Source of the DNA: Asterias rubens
Lineage: Eukaryota; Echinodermata; Asteroidea; Forcipulatida; Asteriidae
Assembly: GCF_902459465.1 (NCBI RefSeq)
Contig: NC_047068.1
Coordinates: forward strand, 2,604,001-2,668,000
DNA length: 64,000 nucleotides
Reading direction: 5' to 3'
The translations under genes and the position numbers were made by a program. The notes beneath the pieces were generated by a model. It searched no databases. It was given only the letters and a program-made list of their open reading frames with translations, and had not been told where the DNA came from. Positions 1 to 11,439 of the stretch are shown here, one piece after another (within the stretch, counting starts at the first letter, position 1; each line of letters begins with the position of its first letter).

Positions 1-2322
1 CACGCTCGAGTTTACGAGGACCCCCCGTCGGACATGCTCAGCCGGCCGACACCCGTATCGTCCGACTTAGCAAAAGGCCGCTCCCTCGAGGGGGAAATAA
101 ACGCCCTCCTCCTCAAGGGGGCGGTGCGTATCGTCCCCCGTTCTGGGACTCAGACGGGCTTCATGTCAACCTTCTTCTTGACTCCCAAGATGGAGGCTGG
201 CGTGTGGCGCCCGATTTTGAATTTGAAACCCCTCAACAAGTTCATCCGTCCGAAGCGTTTCCGTATGGAGACGCTCAGGACTATACTGAGTTCCATAGTG
301 CGGGCGGCGAGTCTCGACCTGAAGGACGCATACCTACACGTCCCAGTCAGGCCGGAGCACCACAAATTCCTACGTTTCCTATACAACCATACCCTGTACG
401 AATTTGTGGTGCTCCCATTCGGACTCTCCACCGCACCTCGGGTGTTCACCCGGATTGTAAAGACAATCGGGGCGGCACTGCGGAGGCGGGCGATCATGAT
501 ATTTGTATATCTGGACGACTGGTTGGTCGTGGGCCGTTCTCGGGAGGAGACGGAGGCAGCGCTCCAATATACCTGGCGCCTGACCTCCGACCTCGAATTC
601 ATAATCAATACCGAGAAATCCCACCTTATCCCCTCGCAGGTTCCCACCTTTCTCGGTGCGTCCCTCGACCTGCGTTTCTCTCTTCCTCCCAGCAGTGGTG
701 GCCCCAGCGCTGGCCTGGCTCAGGCTGTTGGGCCTTATGGCCAGCATGGTGGATTTGGTGGACTTCTGCAGGTTGAGGATGAGGCCCATTCAACTTCACC
801 TGCTCTCCTTGTACAGGCCCATCCGTCACCGAATCCACCACCCGGGCCGACGACGCCCTGGCTAGTCCCCCACCTTCGCTGGTGGCAAGCCGATGCGAAC
901 ATCTCGCAGGGCCGGGCTTTTTGTCCGCCCCCGCCGTCGGTGACCATCACGACCGACGCGTCACTCCTCGGCTGGGGGGCAACCCTCCACCCACGTCAAA
1001 TCGCAGGCGTGTGGGGTTCCGAACACCGATCGGCCCACATCAACGTCCTGGAAATGTTGGCAGTCTCAAACGCACTACGGCATTTCCAGTCGCACGTCAG
1101 GGGCCGTGCGGTCCTGGTGAGATGCGACAACGCCACAGTCGTGGCCTACATCAATCACCAGGGGGGCACCCGGTCGGGTCGCCTGTGTGCACTACGCCAT
1201 TTCTTTAAATGGTGTGGCCGGGAATCCCTCCATCCTACCAATACTTCTGTAGGGGAGGTGGGGGATTTCCTGGTGTATCTCCTAGATAGCGGCCTGACGA
1301 CCGGTACGGTCAGAAATTACAGGTCAGCCATCGCCGCGATCCACCCCGGATTCCCAGACGGTTCCTCCGTCTCAGACAACGGGGCCCTTAGCCAGTTGAT
1401 CAAGGGGATGTTCGTCACCCGTCCCCCAGAACGCAAACTCGTCCCGTCTTGGGACCTGTTCGACGTTCTGTCAACCTTAGCAGGGCCTCCCTACGAGCCT
1501 ATGGATTGCTCCACACTACTACAGCTCTCAGTCAAGCTGGCGTTTCTCCTGGCAGTCGCTACTTCGCGACGGCGCAGTGAGCTGCACGCCCTGTCGGTAG
1601 AGACCGGACATATCCGATGGGAACCAGGCGGAGTCCGCCTGGGCCACACGACCGGCTTTTTAACCAAGAACCAGTCAAGTTCCTTCACGCCCCCGGACAT
1701 TTTTGTCCCGGACATCAAGTCCTTTTCATCAGAGGCGAAGGACAAACTGTGGTGCCCCGTCCGGGCACTAAAGTGGTACTTGAATTGTACGAAGTCGCTT
1801 CGTACGGACCATAAGAAGCTGTTCGTGACGACAACACCGCCCTTTCGGCCGGCGTCACAGTGCACCATTTCACGCTGGATCGTGACTGCCATCCGCTCCG
1901 TGCCGGGCGGCTGGCCGGCGACCGAGAATACGATTCGGGCGCATGATGTTAGGGGGGTAGCCGCCTCTTGGGCCTTCTTTAAAGGGGTTCCCTTAGCAGA
2001 TATCACCAAGGCGGCCTGCTGGAAGTCTCCCTTTTGGCCGGCGTCACAGTGCACCATCTCACGCTGGATCGTGACTGCCATCCGCTCCGTGCCGGGCGGC
2101 TGGCCAACGACCGAGAATATGATTCGGGCGCATGATGTTAGGGGGGTAGCCGCCTCTTGGGCCTTCTTTAAAGGGGTTCCCTTAGCAGATATCACCAAGG
2201 CGGCCTGCTGGAAGTCTCCTAACACCTTCAGCGATATCTACCTGAAGGATGTCCTCCAGGCAGACGGCAGAGCCGGGAGAGAAGTGCTGAAGACGGCCAG
2301 TCAAGCTTCCCAGAAACGCTAA
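1..2322 (+). pseudogene. DIRS RT-RNase H fused to tyrosine recombinase by internal deletion (copy A1)
   Basis: The frame is open from the first base to TAA at 2320-2322. It would act in copying element RNA into DNA and in recombinational integration. Visible RT parts are the MSTFFL and RPILNLKPLN blocks, LDLKDAYLHVPV, LPFGLSTAPRVF and the catalytic YLDDWL near residue 165. RNase H follows with TTDASLLGWG, NVLEMLAV and RCDNATVVAYINHQGG. The frame then jumps directly into the recombinase at RLCALRHFFKWC. Copy B shows that the RNase H tail and the recombinase N-terminus, roughly 650 bp, lie between these points, so this is an internal deletion. Recombinase residues seen are Arg in TSRRRSEL, HDVRG (the H-x-x-R box) and a Tyr in FSDIYLKDVL. 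The recombinase also contains an in-frame 63-codon duplication. The RT-RNase H connection is degraded around 690-870, where the bases match copy B in other frames. It reads as one long ORF, but it is a deletion fusion. Confidence 0.85.
1847..2224 (+). repeat. 189-bp in-frame tandem duplication inside the recombinase
   Basis: The block starting with ggccggcgtcacag at 1847 recurs at 2036, giving two adjacent 189-bp units that differ at only a few bases. It doubles the 63 residues carrying the HDVRG box, while the catalytic Tyr follows only the second unit. A2 and B have a single unit, so the duplication is private to A1. Confidence 0.9.
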
Positions 2323-2683
2323 CTGGTGAGTCCACTTTCCTCTCTTATACATGTAATAATTTAAATATTACCTATGTGCATTGGACATTTAACGAGGTGT
2401 ACCTATTATGTTTTTACCCCATAATGGCGATACCCCCCTAAGGTCTTGCGAACGATTCGCGGGCCCCCAGGGCCGCGCGCGTCGTTCTCGCGGTTCCACG
2501 CGCCTGGACCGACCTGTTAATCATGGTCCGGCCCTCTGTTGCATAGCCTGTCTCTGGCCCCTTGGCGCCCGCTTACCGGCGGGCGGGCTAGGGCCCTCCA
2601 TTGGGGTTCTTAGGCACGCCCCGTGTCCTACGCCCCTGTAGACATACGATAGCCTGCGTATACCCACCGCCTACTCGGTGCGA
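2323..2683 (+). other. DIRS A1 3' non-coding region
   Basis: This GC-rich non-coding sequence lies between the recombinase stop and the ICR. It is nearly the same as 62927-63282 in A2. A donor-like ggtgagt follows the stop within a few bases, as it does in copies A2 and B. No ORF here is supported; the open frame at 2408-2641 is not kept in A2, where bases are missing at its start. Confidence 0.7.
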
Positions 2684-2700
2684 GTCTATGCCAGTGTTGT

Positions 2701-2751
2701 AGTCGAGACCCAACAGTTCGAGACCAAGACCGAGACCGAGACCTGAAGGCT

Positions 2752-2782
<31 letters not shown>

Positions 2783-2852
2783 AGAAGGTCGAGACCAAGA
2801 CCGAGACCATAAAAGTCCGAGACCGAGACCGAGACCGAGACCTTAATGAAAA
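2701..2852 (+). repeat. GAGACC subterminal array, left end of hAT
   Basis: About twenty copies of GAGACC or GAGACCAAGACC lie just inside the left terminus. A matching array sits inside the right terminus. No coding frame is supported; the apparent Ser-Arg-rich reverse frame is only the translation of this repeat. Confidence 0.85.
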
Positions 2853-3244
2853 TAGACACAATAAAAGAGTCAAGCAAAGTTGTTAAACTGTATGGGTGAT
2901 TGTGTACACAATTCATCCTCAAATAAACATGTGAAACAATTGTAAACTCCAAGCTATCGAAAAGAAAAACTAAATCAGTCTCAATCTTGTCAACTAGGTC
3001 CAGACATCAATCATGTGCACTTAGAATGTAACGTTATTTTAGGATCCTCATCAACTTGTATGAATGACCCGACCCCCCACCCCAGCACAAATATGAAAAA
3101 GCAATTTATGTAATTTTTTCGATGTGAAAATTCTTCAATTAAGTCTTTATTTGGGTGAAACAAATATTATAAATGTACATTATGTCAGTTGAAAAATGTA
3201 CATCTTAAAAAGAAAAAAAATGCCTTGATTATCTGTGGCATAAT

Positions 3245-3391
3245 TTAAAGAACTTTTTCATTGCACTTTAAAAACATCAGCATGCCCAACATTTCTGCTG
3301 ACAGTCTAGCACGATGCGGGCGCATGATAGTGCCACCCCTACTGAAAACTCTTTCCACCGGTGCAGAGGATGCTGGAATTGTGTCTAGGCC
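3245..3391 (-). pseudogene. hAT transposase C-terminal dimerisation fragment
   Basis: Read on the minus strand, 3391 to the stop at 3245-3247 gives about 48 codons containing IPASSAPVERVFSRGG and MRPHRARLSAEMLGMLMFLKCN-like sequence. That is the conserved end of the hAT C-terminal dimerisation domain (P-A-S-S-A-P-x-E-R-V-F-S, then R-x-R-L, then L-x-F-L-K). The family uses this segment to dimerise, next to the last acidic catalytic region. Nothing resembling the RNase H-like catalytic core or BED finger is readable upstream, so the transposase gene is mostly lost or decayed. It sits about 550 bp inside the hAT left end, reading outwards, which fits a transposase relic of this element. Confidence 0.75.
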
Positions 3392-3654
3392 ATTTTTTTT
3401 TAATAACTTGGATTACGGATTTGTAAGCTACAAAAGATGAGCGAGGATCGGGGAAAAAAAAGACCGGGATTACAGAATTTCGAGCTCACGAAATTGATGG
3501 GCGAAAACAAATTAAAATAAACTAGACATTAAGTGTTTGTGAACAAACACGAAGCTGTTCCTTGTTGTTTTGCTTGGATTATGTGCTTCATTGCCCAATG
3601 AATATATAACTGAAAGAAGGTTTCAAAAAAGTTGTGTAGCTCTTGTTATTTAAG

Positions 3655-4090
3655 GTCTTACTTCCCGGTTGACCCGTAAGTAAAGGTCAACATGGGCCCA
3701 CAGCTACCAAAGATTAATCTGCAATGCCAAGGAGTCTATAAAATCGGTTGTGTAGATCTTGATATATAGCCCCACTTCCGGTTGCCGCAGAAGTAGAGGT
3801 CAACTTGGGGTCACAGTTTTCCAAAGCTAATTATTTATTGCCTAAGACTCTATAAATGAAGTTTGAACATTAGTTTTGTACTTTTTTTAGATATGGGCTC
3901 ACTTCCGGTTGACCCGGAAGTAAAGGTCAACTTGGGGTAAAAGTTGGTTCATCTAATCTTGAATGCCCAAGGAGTCCATAACTGAACAAAAATTGAAAAT
4001 CTGCTCTATAGTTCTTGAGATATGGTTCCACTTCCGGTTGACGCGGAAGTAGAGGTCAACTTGAGGTCACAGTTTTTTCAAATTAATCTC
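3655..4090 (+). repeat. About 122-bp satellite with an ACTTCCGG hairpin, four units
   Basis: Units begin near 3658, 3775, 3901 and 4029. Each contains ACTTCCGG, a short loop and a complementary CCGGAAGT-like arm, followed by aggtcaacttg and later caaggagtctataac. The arms form a short stem. A second cluster lies at 6850-7290. Confidence 0.8.
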
Positions 4091-4254
4091 CAACCCCCAT
4101 TTTCCGCCGGTGATGTGCAAGCTTGGAAAATAATGTGCGAACTTGGAAGCACACAAACAAAAGAAATCCCTGCTATAAGCAGTCTATTTCGCTTGACGTA
4201 AGCGCAGAATTCAATGCTTCTGCAGAGCACTGAATCGTTTTCATTAAGCAAGTT

Positions 4255-4785
4255 CCCATCATGACTCGACTAGTCGAACCTCAAACCTAACTACGACACT
4301 TGCCGAGATAAAATACGGATTCTCAAGATTTGTGCCGCTATGTGCCGCAAAGGCAATATTAATTATGTTGCGAATGGGTGACTAGTGAATTTTACTACTC
4401 GACTAGTCGCACTTCAAACCTAACCACGACACTTGTCGAGATAAAGTACGGATTCTCAAGATTTGTGCCGTTATGCCGCAAGGGCAATATAAATTATGTT
4501 GCGAATAGTAGTAAGCAACACAACTGGTTCACCAAACAGGTAGTCGGGACAAATTTTTAATTATGTTGCGAATGGGTGTGACTAGTGAAATTTACTACTC
4601 GACTAGTCGCACTTCAAACCTAACTATGACACTTGTCGAGATAAAGTACAGATTCTCAAGATTTGTGCTGCTATGCCGCAAGGGCAATATTAATTATGTT
4701 GCGAATAGTAGTAAGCAACACAACTGGTTCACCAAACAGGTAGTCGGGACAAATTTTGTAGTCGATGTGTGGACACGATTATAAC
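4255..4785 (+). repeat. CGACTAGTCG tandem units, first array
   Basis: Three units each hold gactagtgaa, tactactcgactagtcgc, acacttgtcgagataaa and gccgcaagggcaatat. CGACTAGTCG is a perfect 10-bp palindrome. AGTCGCGACT palindromes follow at 4803-4840. Confidence 0.8.
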
Positions 4786-6849
4786 AGAGTAGAGAAAAAC
4801 AGTAGTCGCGACTCAAATAATAACTTGTAGTCGCGACTTTAACACTAAAGCACAGTAGTCACCCCTGCCTACTTTTGTCACAAGTAAAGCACGGTTTTTC
4901 CTGCGAATGCAAATCAAATTTTTAAGTCACTGTTTTCGCAGTGAAAGTTTCGCAGGAGTTGAGCACAATTAGTCAACTGTAGCAAATTTTTTGATGCGAA
5001 TTGTGACGTGAAGAACACATTCCCGGCTAAGCTGTAAAAATACGCTTAGCGTAAGCACAGTTCCCTGATTACGTAAGCGCTGCGATTCTTTCCTTTAAAA
5101 GCCATTGGCCCAGGACCAAACTACATAGTAGCTTTTTAAAGGAACATTAGAGAATTGGTTTTTGCTAACAAAACAGTTGTTGGCAGTGTAAGCACTTCAT
5201 GTAATCCACCATGTACATAGACTGACAAACCTGTAGAAGTTTGAGATCGATCGGCCATCTGGGTCACGAGAGAATAGTGAAAAACCGATTACAAATTTTG
5301 CATTGCATGGATGCCAAAACAAAAATGAATAAAACGCTCACTGAGCGATAAACTCCAAACGCGAACTTAGATTATTTATTTCTCATCAAATATGACATTT
5401 CATACAGAAATATTTCAAGGGATGTTTTCAACTATCATCGTCATTAGACCGTGTAAGTTTTATGTAAATCTGTGATCTTCACGATTTTTGTTTCTTACAA
5501 ATTCTGTAACGTTCCTTTAAACACAAAAAGCAACGTACATGTAACCATGCCTCATGTTCAAGTTGTGAATCCAGGTGTTCTGCTCAATTTCTGCAATTTT
5601 GTAAAGCAAAATGTTTTGCCTGTTTATTATAAGCAGCTCTATAAAACTGAGCCACTCAACCACCAGAGAAACGTCAGCATAATAAAATCTCTGCTTTTGT
5701 ATTCCTGTCAAAGAGTTTTTGTTTGTCATGGTCTAATTTCCGAACGTAATGCGAAATACTGGAATTAGTTTAGGCAAATGGTCCCCGGCGCGATCAAGGT
5801 GACTTTACCCGTAAGTAACTCCAAATCCCGGGCGGTCTATTTTCGTCGTCCACGCTCGTCGGCTGAAATGAACCCGGTCCACGACGCAACATGCTCAGGT
5901 TTGACAAATTTTGGAAACAAGTTTAGACTTGTGCTAGTCGGTGACCATAAGAAATCTATGTATATTGAACAAAAAAACGCAATAACACCGGTCGAAAATG
6001 GGATAAGGACTTGGTCAAGTTAACAGTTTTACAATTTTGACTATTCAAATCAAGTTTTACGCCGTACCCATGATCTTTGAAAAAATTTCCCCGGAAATAC
6101 AGGTTTTTAAAAATAATTACACTGTTTCTATAAGTTCTGATGCTTTTAAAATGACCATCAATAAAATATATCTTAATCTAAAGCAGTTTTGGGAAGTGTA
6201 CAACATGTAATTTAATTTTAATCGAATAAATTATGTTTCGGAAAGCTGGGTTTGTTTACACTTCAAGAGCCATTGTGTTTGTGCACAGACATAAAACGTG
6301 CATTACATGACGTCATGGTGACGTCGTCCAGAATTTTATGTCGGAAATCACATTAACAGGACCTGACTAGTGTATAGCTGAAAAAAGTTTCAGGATCGGC
6401 GGTCTACTTTTTGAGATATGGTGTTAACTTGGTTTGCTAATTAAATATTCACAAGCTTAATTAAGGCTTATTAATTAACAATTTTAACATTTTTTACGAT
6501 AAGAATTAAGCTTATGTTCTAAGCTTCAATTTGGTACAATAAACTCACTCTTTCGTATTATGGTTTAGGAGATTAGGCTGCTGCAAAAATGTGTACAAAC
6601 ACTATGGGATTGAGGGAGAGACAAAGAATAATAATAACTAGAGATAGTGATTGTTACTAACAATCACAGAGCTGTTCCGGTAATTTTGCTTAATTTCAAG
6701 CTTCAAGTAAAGATCAAATTAGGTACATCGTTTCCTTTCAAAAGTCGCAAGTGTATCGAAGTTGCAAAAATTCACAAACATTACAACCTTATGACATAAT
6801 CTGCAATGTCAAGGAGTCTATAAAATCGGTTGTGTAGATCTTGATATAT

Positions 6850-7290
6850 AGTCCCACTTCCGGTTGACCCAGAAGTAGAGGTCAACTTGGGGTCACAGTT
6901 TTCCAAAGCTAATATTTATTGCCTAAGAGTCTACAACTGAAGTTTGAACATTAGCTTTGTACTTTTTTAGATATGGGTTCACTTAGGTCAACATGGGGTC
7001 AAAGTTGTTTCAAACTAACCTTGAATGCCCAAGGAGTCTATAACTGAACCAAAATTGATAATCTGTTTTATATAGTTCTTGAGATATGGTCCCACTTCCG
7101 GTTGACCAGGAAGTAGGGGTCAACTTGAGGTCACGGTTTTTTAAAGTTAATATTTTATGCCTAAGGAGTTTATAACTGAAAATATTTTGAAAATCTGCTG
7201 TATAGTTCTTGAGATATGGTGACACTTCCGGTTGACGCGGAAGTAGAGGTCAACTTGAGGTCACAGTTTTTTCAAATTAATCTCCAACCC
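6850..7290 (+). repeat. Second cluster of the ACTTCCGG hairpin satellite
   Basis: Units begin near 6853, 6977 (hairpin mostly lost), 7093 and 7225, with the same spacing of roughly 120 bp and the same flanking words as at 3655-4090. Confidence 0.8.
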
Positions 7291-8229
7291 CCAAGGAGTC
7301 TTTAAAAACAAACAGTTGAAAAGTCGGCCGTGAAGTTCTTGAGATGATGCTGCAAAGATTTCCTAATTAATATGCATATGAGGGTCACTGGTGGTTAATT
7401 AATAAATAATTTTAATATGTTTTATGATAGGAATTAAGCTAAACATCCTAAAGCTTCCATTTGATATTATTTTACGTCTTTAAAAACACATAATTAATTT
7501 GTAGGATACTCCTTTATTTTCCTACTCCTGCCGATAGGGGGCGCTCTTATGAGACATTTCAATTGCACGATTTCTGCACCGTAATTTCTGTATCTGACTC
7601 TGTATTTGTATGTGTACGTCGCAGAGACCAAAACTGTCACAAAATGTCAAGCTATAATTTCCCCTGTAGAACACGGCCCAGTTTTATGGCTCTGTCTGCT
7701 TCAACCAAACTCTGCCCATTTATTATACAACCACCATTCTCCTCTTACTGTGCAGGCGCTGAAATATCTTTACAATTAGTTCAAAGCAAAGATTACATAT
7801 GATAAGTTTCCCCGCGCACAAGCAAAAATATCCCTGCTAAGCTGTGAAATATGCTTTAAGTAAGCGATAATATCCGCGCTTCTGATGTGTCAATTCTTTG
7901 CTTACGCGGTGAAGCAGAGTCAAATTGGACCAGATTCACAAGATTTCCCCTCATGTACTAACAATCTTTTTTGACTTTACATGTTTGAAGTGTAGGCCTT
8001 ACCAAACCTACTAACAGGGCAAAATTACATGGTTCTCATGACCACCAAAGTCTGCGCTTACGATCACCATTTTCCGCTTTACTGTGATGTGCAAGCTTGG
8101 AAAATAATGTGCGAACTTGGAAGCACACAAACAAAAGAAATCCCTGCTATAAGCAGTCTATTTCGCTTGACGTAAGCGCAGAATTCAATGCTTCTGCAGA
8201 GCACTGAATCTTTTTCATTAAGCAAGTTC

Positions 8230-8895
8230 CCATCATGACTCGACTAGTCGAACCTCAAACCTAACTACGACACTTGTCGAGATAAAATACGGATTCTCAA
8301 GATTTGTGCCGCTATGTGCCGCAAGGGCAATATTAATTATGTTGCGAATGGGTGTGACTAGTGAAATTTACTACTCGACTAGTCGCACCTCAAACCTGCC
8401 TACGACACTTGTCGAGATAAAATACGGATTCTCAAGATTTGTGCCGCTATGTGCCGCAAGGGCAATATTAATTATGTTGCGAATGGGTGTGACTAGTGAA
8501 ATTTACTACTCGACTAGTCGCACTTCAAACCTAACTACGACACTTGTCGAGATAAAGTACGGATTCTCAAGATTTGTGCCGCTATGCCGCAAGGGCAATA
8601 TAAATTATGTTGCGAATATAAGCAACACAACTGGTTCACCAAACAGGTAGTCGGGACAAATTTTTAATTATGTTGCGAATGGGTGTGACTAGTGAAATTT
8701 ACTACTCGACTAGTCGCACTTCAAACCTAACTACGACACTTGTCGAGATAAAGTACAGATTCTCAAGATTTGTGCCGCTATGCCGCAAGGGCAATATTAA
8801 TTATGTTGCGAATAGTAGTAAGCAACACAACTGGTTCACCAAACAGGTAGTCGGGACAAATTTTGTAGTCGATGTGTGGACACGATTATAACGGA
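8230..8895 (+). repeat. CGACTAGTCG tandem units, second array
   Basis: Four units start near 8236, 8370, 8506 and 8701; the first three are about 135 bp apart. The apparent proteins here are translations of the repeat and have no independent support. Confidence 0.8.
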
Positions 8896-10396
8896 GTAGA
8901 GAAAAACAGTAGTCGCGACTCAAATAATAATTTGTAGTCGCGACTTTAACACTAAAGCACACTAGTCGCCCCTGCCTACTTTTGTCACAAGTAAAGCACG
9001 GTTTTTCCTGCGAATGCAAATCAAATTTTTAAGTCACTGTGTTCGCAGTGAAAGTTTCGCAGGAGTTGAGCACAATTAGTCAACTGTAGCAAAATTTTTT
9101 ATGCGAATTGTGACGTGAAGAACACATTCCCTGCTAAGCTGTAAAATACGCTTAGCGTAAGCACAGTTCCCTGATTACGTAAGTGCTGCGATTCTTTCCT
9201 TTAAAAGCCATTGGCCCAGGACCAAACTACATAATAGATTTTTAAACACAAAAAGCAGCTTAACCATGCCTCATGTTCAAGTTGTGAATCCAGGTATTCT
9301 GCTCAATTTCTGCAATTTTGTAAAGCAAAATGTTTTGCCTGTTTATTATAAGCAGCTCTATAAAACTGAGCCACTCAACCACCAGAGAAACGTCAGCATA
9401 ATAAAATCTCTGCTTTTGTATTCCTGTCAAAGAGTTTTTGTTTGTCATGGTCTAATTTCCGAACGTAACGCGAAATACTGGAATTAGTTTAGGCAAATGG
9501 TCCCCGGCGCGAACAAGGTGACTTTACCCGTAAATAATTCCAAATCCCGGGCGGTCTGTTTTCGTCGTCCACGCTCGTCGGCTGAAATGAACCCGGTCCA
9601 CGACGCACCATGCTCAGGCTTGTCAAATTTTGGGAACAAGTTTAGACTTGTGCTAGTCGGTTACCGTAAGAAATCTATGTATATTGAACAAAAAAACGCA
9701 ATAACACCGGTCGAAAATGGTATAAGGACTTGGTCAAGTTAACAGTTTTACAATTTTGACTATTCAAATCAAGTTTTACGCCGTACCCATGATCTTTGAA
9801 AAAACTTCCCCGGAAATACAGGTTTTTTAAAATAATTACACTGTTTCTATAAGTTCTGATGCTTTTAAAATGACCATCAATAACATATATCTTAATCTAA
9901 AGCAATTTTGGGAAGTGTACAACATGTAATTTAATTTTAATCGAATAAATTATGTTTTGGAAAGCTGGGTTTGTTTACACTTCAAGAGACATTGTGTTTG
10001 TGCACAGACACAAAACGTGCATTACATGACGTCATGGTGACGTCGTCCAGAATTTTATGTCGGAAATCACATTAACAGGACCTGACTAGTGTATAGCTGA
10101 AAAAAGTTTCAGGATCGGATGAATACTTCTTGAGATATGACTGTCACAAAATTGGCTAATTAAATATTCACACCCCTGTAACGTGAATAATTAATTAAGA
10201 ATTTTAATCAAACGACATTTAAAAAGTAAGTCAAATCATAGGCTTTCATGTGGTATATCATTTACTTGTTTCTTATAATGGTAAATTAATATTATGTTAT
10301 TAAGAAAGTTCATGTGTTAAGTCAATGGGTTTTTGGTAGAAACAAAGAATAATAATAATAATAATAAAACAAAATAATAATCTGGACGAAAATAAT

Positions 10397-10605
10397 AGCT
10401 GTTCCGACTGAAAGTTCGGAACAGCTAATAAAAACAATAAAAATCTAGACGAAAACAATACCTGTTCCGACGGACGGTCGGAACAGCTAATAATAATAAA
10501 AATAATAAAAATCTCGACGAAAACAATAGCTGTTCCGACTGGATCGGAACAGCTAATAAAAATCTCGACGAAAACAATAGCTGTTCCGACTGGATCGGAA
10601 CAGCT
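10397..10605 (+). repeat. Array of four perfect hairpins (AGCTGTTCCGA stem)
   Basis: Hairpins lie at 10397-10426, 10461-10488, 10528-10554 and 10579-10605. Each has an arm CTGTTCCGA, a 5-8 nt loop and the complementary TCGGAACAG. They are separated by AT-rich spacers containing the word gacgaaaacaat. They lie in the right part of the hAT. Confidence 0.85.
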
Positions 10606-10852
10606 AAAAATACCGAAGGCACGCGGGCAGCTTCTAAAACACATGCATAACATTGGTCTGGTTTCCATCATACATCGGCCGCGATTTTTTTCTCCGTTCA
10701 CTGGCTCAGGGATCTTGTTGTATTTGAAGAAAATGTGATCTAAAAGTATTGTTTTGTTTATTATTTTCAGAAACGCAATTTTTGTCAAGCGGCGATTCCC
10801 GTAATCCAATGTTTGTGATTGTACGTGTACATGTACATGTACATAGTGCGTA

Positions 10853-11036
10853 ATACACAGAGCGTGTTCTTTCCTAACGTGTAGTACATTGTATACAGCA
10901 CTGAAAACTCTAATAAGGTTGCACTGGGTATGAGTTATTCGTTAATACACGATGTTCCCAATCTCTCCCATTACGGTTCGTAGAGTTTCCAGTGACATAC
11001 TAATCGTTAGGAAAGAACACGTCCTGTGTATAGCTT
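10853..11036. repeat. Foldback palindrome near the hAT right end
   Basis: The left arm atacacagagcgtgttctt continues to about 10920. It is matched in reverse complement by the right arm ending at about 11036 (aagaacacgtcctgtgtat), with scattered mismatches. It is probably a small foldback element or part of the hAT subterminus. Confidence 0.65.
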
Positions 11037-11107
11037 GCACCCCAACATGATTTCAACGGACCCGATGAAAAACTATTAACAAATTATTTCCTGTGTTGCA
11101 TTAATGG

Positions 11108-11265
11108 TAAGAAAAGGCGGTCTCGAAGCGAGACCAGCTAAATATTCGAGACCGGAAGGGTCCGAGACCGAGACCGAGACCAAGACCGAGACCACAGGGT
11201 GGCGAGACCGAGACCGAGACACGAGACCGGCAGAACTGGTCTCGAGACCGGTCTCGAGACCTACA
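11108..11265 (+). repeat. GAGACC subterminal array, right end of hAT
   Basis: More than a dozen GAGACC words and ggtctcgagacc palindromes lie immediately inside the right 11-bp terminus. The array mirrors the left end. Confidence 0.85.
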
Positions 11266-11291
11266 ACACTGGTCTATGCAATTGTAGTATT

Positions 11292-11375
11292 CGCTCTACA
11301 GGTAAGTAGAGTGAAGTAGACCCTAACCCCACAGTAGTGTGGGTGGGTCTACGAGCGCATACTTACCTGTAGAGC
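11292..11375 (+). repeat. DIRS A1 internal complementary region (ICR)
   Basis: The segment opens with CTCTACAGGTAAGTAGAG and closes with acttacctgtagag. Its centre carries CCCACA-GTAG-TGTGGG, a 6-bp hairpin. By comparison with A2, its halves are complementary to the two element ends, as in DIRS-1. Confidence 0.8.
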
Positions 11376-11439
11376 ACCCTCCCTCCTACCCCACTATACG
11401 AGTGGTTTCTTGAGTACTTAGGCGCGTAACGCTTGACGG

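Larger units (their letters stand above)
3540..6490 (+). repeat. First copy of a large internal duplication in the hAT
   Basis: It contains, in order, four satellite units, the CGACTAGTCG-type array, a roughly 1.2-kb stretch and a TTAATTAA-rich tail. The same order recurs at about 6650-10215 with high identity from about 4105/8088 onward. The second copy carries about 780 bp (7300-8075) absent from the first. Two ORFs in each copy (5547-5768 and 5778-6023; 9266-9487 and 9497-9742) are shared, but see rejected items. I see no recognisable protein. Confidence 0.75.
6650..10215 (+). repeat. Second copy of the large internal duplication in the hAT
   Basis: This is the counterpart of 3540-6490. 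It has four CGACTAGTCG units where the first copy has three, which shows array expansion after the duplication. The extra segment 7300-8075 is AT-rich with no recognised gene. Confidence 0.75.
2692..11271. mobile_element. 8.58-kb degenerate hAT transposon inserted in DIRS A1
   Basis: The left end reads CAGTGTTGTAG and the right end CTACAACACTG, so the 11-bp termini are inverted repeats of the hAT type. GTCTATGC occurs at 2684-2691 and again at 11272-11279, an exact 8-bp target duplication as expected for hAT. In copy A2 the empty site reads gtctatgcaattg without the insert. Both ends carry arrays of the word GAGACC next to the termini, typical of subterminal transposase-binding repeats. Only the C-terminal end of a hAT transposase is visible (minus strand, 3245-3391). 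The rest is non-coding, AT-rich and heavily duplicated. Confidence 0.9.

Noticed and set aside
2628..2952. Ser-Arg-rich reverse-strand ORFs
   Set aside because: They are translations of the GAGACC subterminal array of the hAT.
4378..4784. Short proteins repeated at 4378-4784 and 8306-8891
   Set aside because: Their repetition follows the CGACTAGTCG tandem units; no domain and no start context supports them.
5547..6023. Two ORFs kept open in both copies of the hAT internal duplication (also 9266-9742), looking like conserved small genes
   Set aside because: Comparing the copies of the second ORF, I count about seven amino-acid changes against four silent ones, as expected without constraint. 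Openness is explained by recent duplication, and neither protein resembles a known family.
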